A stretch of 6,024 nt of DNA from Deltaproteobacteria bacterium GWA2_55_10 (GTDB lineage Bacteria > Desulfobacterota > GWC2-55-46), in assembly GCA_001797415.1 (NCBI GenBank), contig MGPL01000111.1, positions 1 to 6,024 on the forward strand, given 5' to 3'. Every line of letters begins with the position of its first letter. Position 1 is the stretch's first letter. This document shows, piece by piece, positions 5,002-6,024 of the stretch. The notes under the pieces are model-generated. The model searched no databases. It was not told the origin of the DNA and saw nothing but the letters and a program-made list of their open reading frames with translations. A program made the position numbers and the translations under genes.

Positions 5002-5589
5002 CTAGAAATGAACCCGTATCTCCGCGAAGTAGAAGTCCTGGCGCTCGGAGACGGGCTCATTGAGGAGCACCTGGACGCCAGTGGTGAGGTCGACTGAGTC
5101 CTGCAGGTTATAGGTAAGCGCGGGGCCGGCATAGGCGCTGTTCTCGTCCATGTCGAATATTCCGAAACCCTGCAACCTGAGCGCGGGCCCGAGGTCGTAG
5201 CCAAGTCCGGTCCCCACTACCCGGCTTTCGTCTGAAAGGATCTCTTCGAGGCCTGCACCTGTGCTCATCGATAGCCTTACGGATGAGCCGCCAGAATAGC
5301 TGTTCTCTATAAGCTCGCAGAGCGTAGAAGGGAAGCCGGTGCCGACCTCCATTACGGAGCTGAAGAGCCGGGTCATCCTGCCTGACGGCTGGAGCGCCGG
5401 GCTGGCGCCGCCGTCATTAGCCGGCGCGCCGTCGGTAAACCGGCCCATGCCTTCATTGGCAGGTTCCGCGGCAAAGGCGGGCGCGTCTGCCGCGGCGAGG
5501 GCCTCGACAGCGCGCGGGAAAAGCGCAGTTAAGGCGCATGTCAACAGGACAGCCAGGGTTTTTACGGCATGGATCAAGATTTTTTCCAT
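5002..5589 (-). CDS. Small exported protein with beta-strand repeats, probable outer-membrane protein
   Basis: The 195-residue product has an N-terminal hydrophobic signal segment (about 8-24) and an Ala-rich stretch with possible cleavage between 33 and 41. A Gly/Ala/Pro/Asn-rich linker (about 42-70) follows. From about 101 there are five or six alternating amphipathic strands separated by polar turns: SSVRLSMSTG, RVVGTGLGYDLG, ALRLQGFGIFDMD, AYAGPALTYNL, VDLTTGVQVLL and DFYFAEIRVHF. The terminal Phe, with hydrophobic residues at alternate positions before it, matches the recognition signal of outer-membrane beta-barrels. Six strands are too few for most monomeric barrels, so it may be a remnant, an oligomer, or a very small barrel. 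A single Cys (C91) lies between linker and strands. ATG 5589 has no clear ribosome site, but no better start exists. I cannot name a family. It is divergent from the membrane-protein gene at 5658. Confidence 0.75.
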   Translation of the reverse strand: MEKILIHAVKTLAVLLTCALTALFPRAVEALAAADAPAFAAEPANEGMGRFTDGAPANDGGASPALQPSGRMTRLFSSVMEVGTGFPSTLCELIENSYSGGSSVRLSMSTGAGLEEILSDESRVVGTGLGYDLGPALRLQGFGIFDMDENSAYAGPALTYNLQDSVDLTTGVQVLLNEPVSERQDFYFAEIRVHF

Positions 5590-5595
5590 TTGATA

Positions 5596-5624
5596 TTGCC
5601 AAGAGGCTTTCTATATATAATAAT
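5596..5624 (+). promoter_or_regulatory. Promoter for the membrane-protein gene
   Basis: TTGCCA (5596-5601, 5 of 6), a 17-bp spacer and AATAAT (5619-5624, 5 of 6) form a sigma70-type promoter. A perfect TATAAT also lies at 5616-5621, but with only a 14-bp spacer. Transcription from near 5631 gives a leader of about 27 nt carrying the ribosome site at 5646. Confidence 0.5.
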
Positions 5625-5637
5625 TGAATGGCTTTAA
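5610..5637 (-). promoter_or_regulatory. Possible promoter for the beta-strand protein gene, overlapping the divergent one
   Basis: On the minus strand TTAAAG (5632-5637), a 16-bp spacer and TATAGA (5610-5615) are the best available boxes upstream of ATG 5589. The match is weak at -35. The boxes interleave with the plus-strand promoter in the same AT-rich tract. Confidence 0.3.
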
Positions 5638-5645
5638 CCGATGCG

Positions 5646-5651
5646 AAAGGA
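5646..5651 (+). promoter_or_regulatory. Ribosome binding site of the membrane-protein gene
   Basis: AAAGGA lies 6 nt before ATG 5658 and supports this start over the in-frame ATG at 5676. An in-frame TGA (5655-5657) abuts the ATG, so no upstream extension is possible. Confidence 0.7.
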
Positions 5652-5657
5652 CCCTGA

Positions 5658-6024
5658 ATGCTAAGCCTCGTCAACATGCTCAGGAACTGGCGGACCCTGT
5701 CCATAACGACAGGGCTTTCCTGGCTCATGAAGCTCCTTATGGTCCTGCTCCTGCCGATTGCCGTCCTGAAGGGCGATTATCTGTTCTCCGTCCTTACCAT
5801 CGTCTCGATTGTGATTTCCCTTATCCCCAGCCTGCTTGAAAGGAGCTACAGGGTAACCCTGCCCTTTGAGCTGGACCTTCTGATAACGCTGTCCATCTTC
5901 CTGAATACATTCATGGGCGAGGGGCTCGACTTCTATCAGAAGGTCTGGCTATGGGACAAGGCGCTGCATGTATACGGGAGCGCCGTGGTAGGCCTTCTGG
6001 CCTTTGTCGTCGTATATACTTTAA
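5658..6024 (+). CDS. Multi-pass inner-membrane protein, N-terminal part (cut by window edge)
   Basis: There are 122 complete codons before the window ends. The protein is strongly hydrophobic, with likely membrane helices at about 18-37, 42-60, 70-86 and 105-122. Charged and polar signatures lie between them: LLERSY (59-64), LPFELDLL (68-75), FMGEGLDFY (85-93) and WDKALHVYGS (99-108). The Asp in PFELD and the DKxLH motif, at helix ends, resemble the pattern of YjdF/DUF2238-like membrane proteins. This is a recollection of motif style rather than a tested match. No signal peptide cleavage is expected, and the first helix would act as anchor. The start is well supported by AAAGGA and by a stop codon directly upstream. 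It is transcribed away from the beta-strand protein gene. Function is unknown, and the missing C-terminus prevents a firmer family call. Confidence 0.85.
   Translation, partial: MLSLVNMLRNWRTLSITTGLSWLMKLLMVLLLPIAVLKGDYLFSVLTIVSIVISLIPSLLERSYRVTLPFELDLLITLSIFLNTFMGEGLDFYQKVWLWDKALHVYGSAVVGLLAFVVVYTL

Noticed and set aside
1268..5645. Shared 12-mer TTAACCGATGCG at 1268-1279 and 5634-5645
   Set aside because: A 12-base match within a 6-kb window is expected by chance, and the flanking sequence shows no similarity.
5628..5657. Nine-codon mini open frame (ATG to TGA) ending at the base before ATG 5658
   Set aside because: It has no ribosome site, and its ATG lies at or before the predicted transcription start, so it is unlikely to be translated.
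1..6024. Possible defence system or RNA-repair cassette, given RtcB, a nuclease and a glycosylase in one window
   Set aside because: RtcB is on the opposite strand and separated from the others by about 1.5 kb containing unrelated secreted proteins and repeats. The other two are ordinary housekeeping families in a tight run with a sugar epimerase. No toxin, sensor, CRISPR repeat or mobile gene is visible.

Overview
This 6,024-base window looks like chromosomal DNA of a Gram-negative, fairly GC-rich bacterium. It has Sec-type signal peptides, a probable outer-membrane beta-strand protein ending in Phe, and sigma70-like promoters. Codon choice favours AGG for Arg and ATA for Ile at moderate to high GC. 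That pattern, plus the intergenic repeats, suggests the Desulfobacterota/Nitrospirota neighbourhood. The taxonomic guess is inference only. I see no rRNA, tRNA, CRISPR array, transposase, phage gene or defence cassette.

Layout. Positions 1-455 (minus) hold the first 151 codons of the RNA ligase RtcB, cut by the window edge. Positions 456-829 are non-coding: a run of five adjacent perfect or near-perfect hairpins (481-630), then a strong sigma70 promoter (722-749) and a leader for the next gene. Positions 830-1264 and 1358-1777 (plus) are tandem paralogous genes for small secreted proteins of unknown function, separated by a terminator-like or attenuator-like hairpin. Positions 1778-1970 hold copy A of a roughly 150-bp intergenic repeat and a strong hairpin. 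Positions 2010-4610 (plus) are a compact three-gene run: a UDP-glucuronate 4-epimerase-like sugar epimerase, a YhaM-type 3'-5' exoribonuclease (OB fold plus HD domain) starting at TTG, and a family 4-like uracil-DNA glycosylase that lacks all four iron-sulfur cysteines. Positions 4600-4752 are copy B of the repeat, filling the convergent gap. Positions 4757-4918 (minus) encode a 53-residue Cys-rich zinc-ribbon-like protein with its own promoter. Positions 5002-5589 (minus) encode a small exported beta-strand protein. From 5658 (plus) a multi-pass membrane protein runs off the window, divergent from its neighbour across a shared AT-rich promoter segment.

How the genes fit together. RtcB, the YhaM-like nuclease and the glycosylase are all nucleic-acid maintenance enzymes, but they do not form a recognisable dedicated system. 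The epimerase is probably only an operon neighbour. The least explained parts are the hairpin array, the dispersed repeat (whose copy B supplies the glycosylase stop codon), the tandem secreted paralogs, and the cluster-less glycosylase.
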